Position numbers and translations under genes: made by a program. From a virus: a stretch of DNA of 38,638 nt. The notes under the pieces were generated by a model. That model saw only the letters and a program-made list of their open reading frames with translations. It searched no databases and was not told the DNA's origin. Below are positions 38,539 through 38,638 of this stretch, one piece after another; position 1 is the stretch's first letter, and each line of letters begins with the position of its first letter. The stretch lies in IMG/VR virus record IMGVR_UViG_3300010392_000147, positions 1 through 38,638 of that record; one strand, 5' to 3'.

Positions 38539-38638
38539 ATGTACGCCAGACCTCTAACAGGGTATGTATATACTTGTGACCGGGGGTGGCGACATCTAGA
38601 TCGACGGGGTTTGTTTGCGTTTGAGGTGGCTCCTCGCC
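38539..38638 (+). CDS. Partial gene at the right edge
   Basis: Open frame running off the window: MYARPLTGYVYTCDRGWRHL, then DRRGLFAFEVAPR. The frame is also open upstream as far as GTG 38338, overlapping the preceding gene. The part before the ATG (STGWYLLAAERKRLNRRETD) looks protein-like too, so the true start may be earlier. No ribosome-binding site is placed well for ATG 38539. Function unknown. Confidence 0.4.
   Translation, partial: MYARPLTGYVYTCDRGWRHLDRRGLFAFEVAPR

Noticed and set aside
1-38638. CRISPR arrays, insertion sequences, integrase or attachment sites
   Set aside because: No regularly spaced repeats, transposase or integrase genes were found. The virus looks strictly lytic.

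Overview
The window is most of a T7-like podovirus genome (Autographivirus type), with every gene on the + strand. The evidence is the gene order: single-subunit RNA polymerase, single-stranded DNA-binding protein, primase-helicase, family A DNA polymerase, 5'-3' exonuclease, portal, scaffold, capsid, tail tubes A and B, three internal virion proteins, tail fibre, small and large terminase. Base composition is roughly balanced. The host is probably a Gram-negative bacterium: there is a lipobox protein, a T7-type internal virion set, and two perfect TTATCCACA DnaA boxes. A species cannot be named from the sequence. The RNA polymerase lacks about its first 110 codons at the left edge and an open frame runs off the right edge. 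The two edges do not join in frame, so some sequence between them is absent.

Region 1 (2-11615) holds transcription, replication and nucleotide metabolism. A metallophosphoesterase sits between polymerase and SSB. Neither endonuclease I nor T7-type lysozyme is present. After the DNA polymerase comes a nucleotide block: dCMP deaminase, an atypical ThyX, a dATP/dGTP diphosphohydrolase-like protein and a dUTPase. These would feed dUMP into dTMP synthesis and trim dNTP pools. The exonuclease and a possible permuted papain-fold protein follow. Genes are tightly coupled by ATGA and TAATG overlaps.

Region 2 (11615-29997) is the virion and packaging block. An intrinsic terminator lies after the capsid and a downstream small gene, like T7 T-phi. 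A second terminator-like hairpin ends exactly at the TerL start codon. The probable lysis and small-terminase genes lie between fibre and TerL.

Region 3 (29998-30577) is non-coding. It carries several promoter-like GACTC elements, a long imperfect direct repeat, and two DnaA boxes one helical turn apart beside AT-rich DNA. It may contain the genome-end or origin region.

Region 4 (30578-38638) is an accessory and probably early region. It has many small proteins, six tRNA genes (four of them tRNA-Glu, one with a 41-nt D-loop insertion), long hairpin-rich untranslated stretches (31308-31918, 32821-32967, 34381-34733), a GNAT acetyltransferase, a sigma-70-like protein, membrane and lipoprotein genes, and a stack of overlapping small genes. 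The parts most likely to be undescribed are the hairpin array, the tRNA-Glu family with its D-loop insertion, and the origin-like region.
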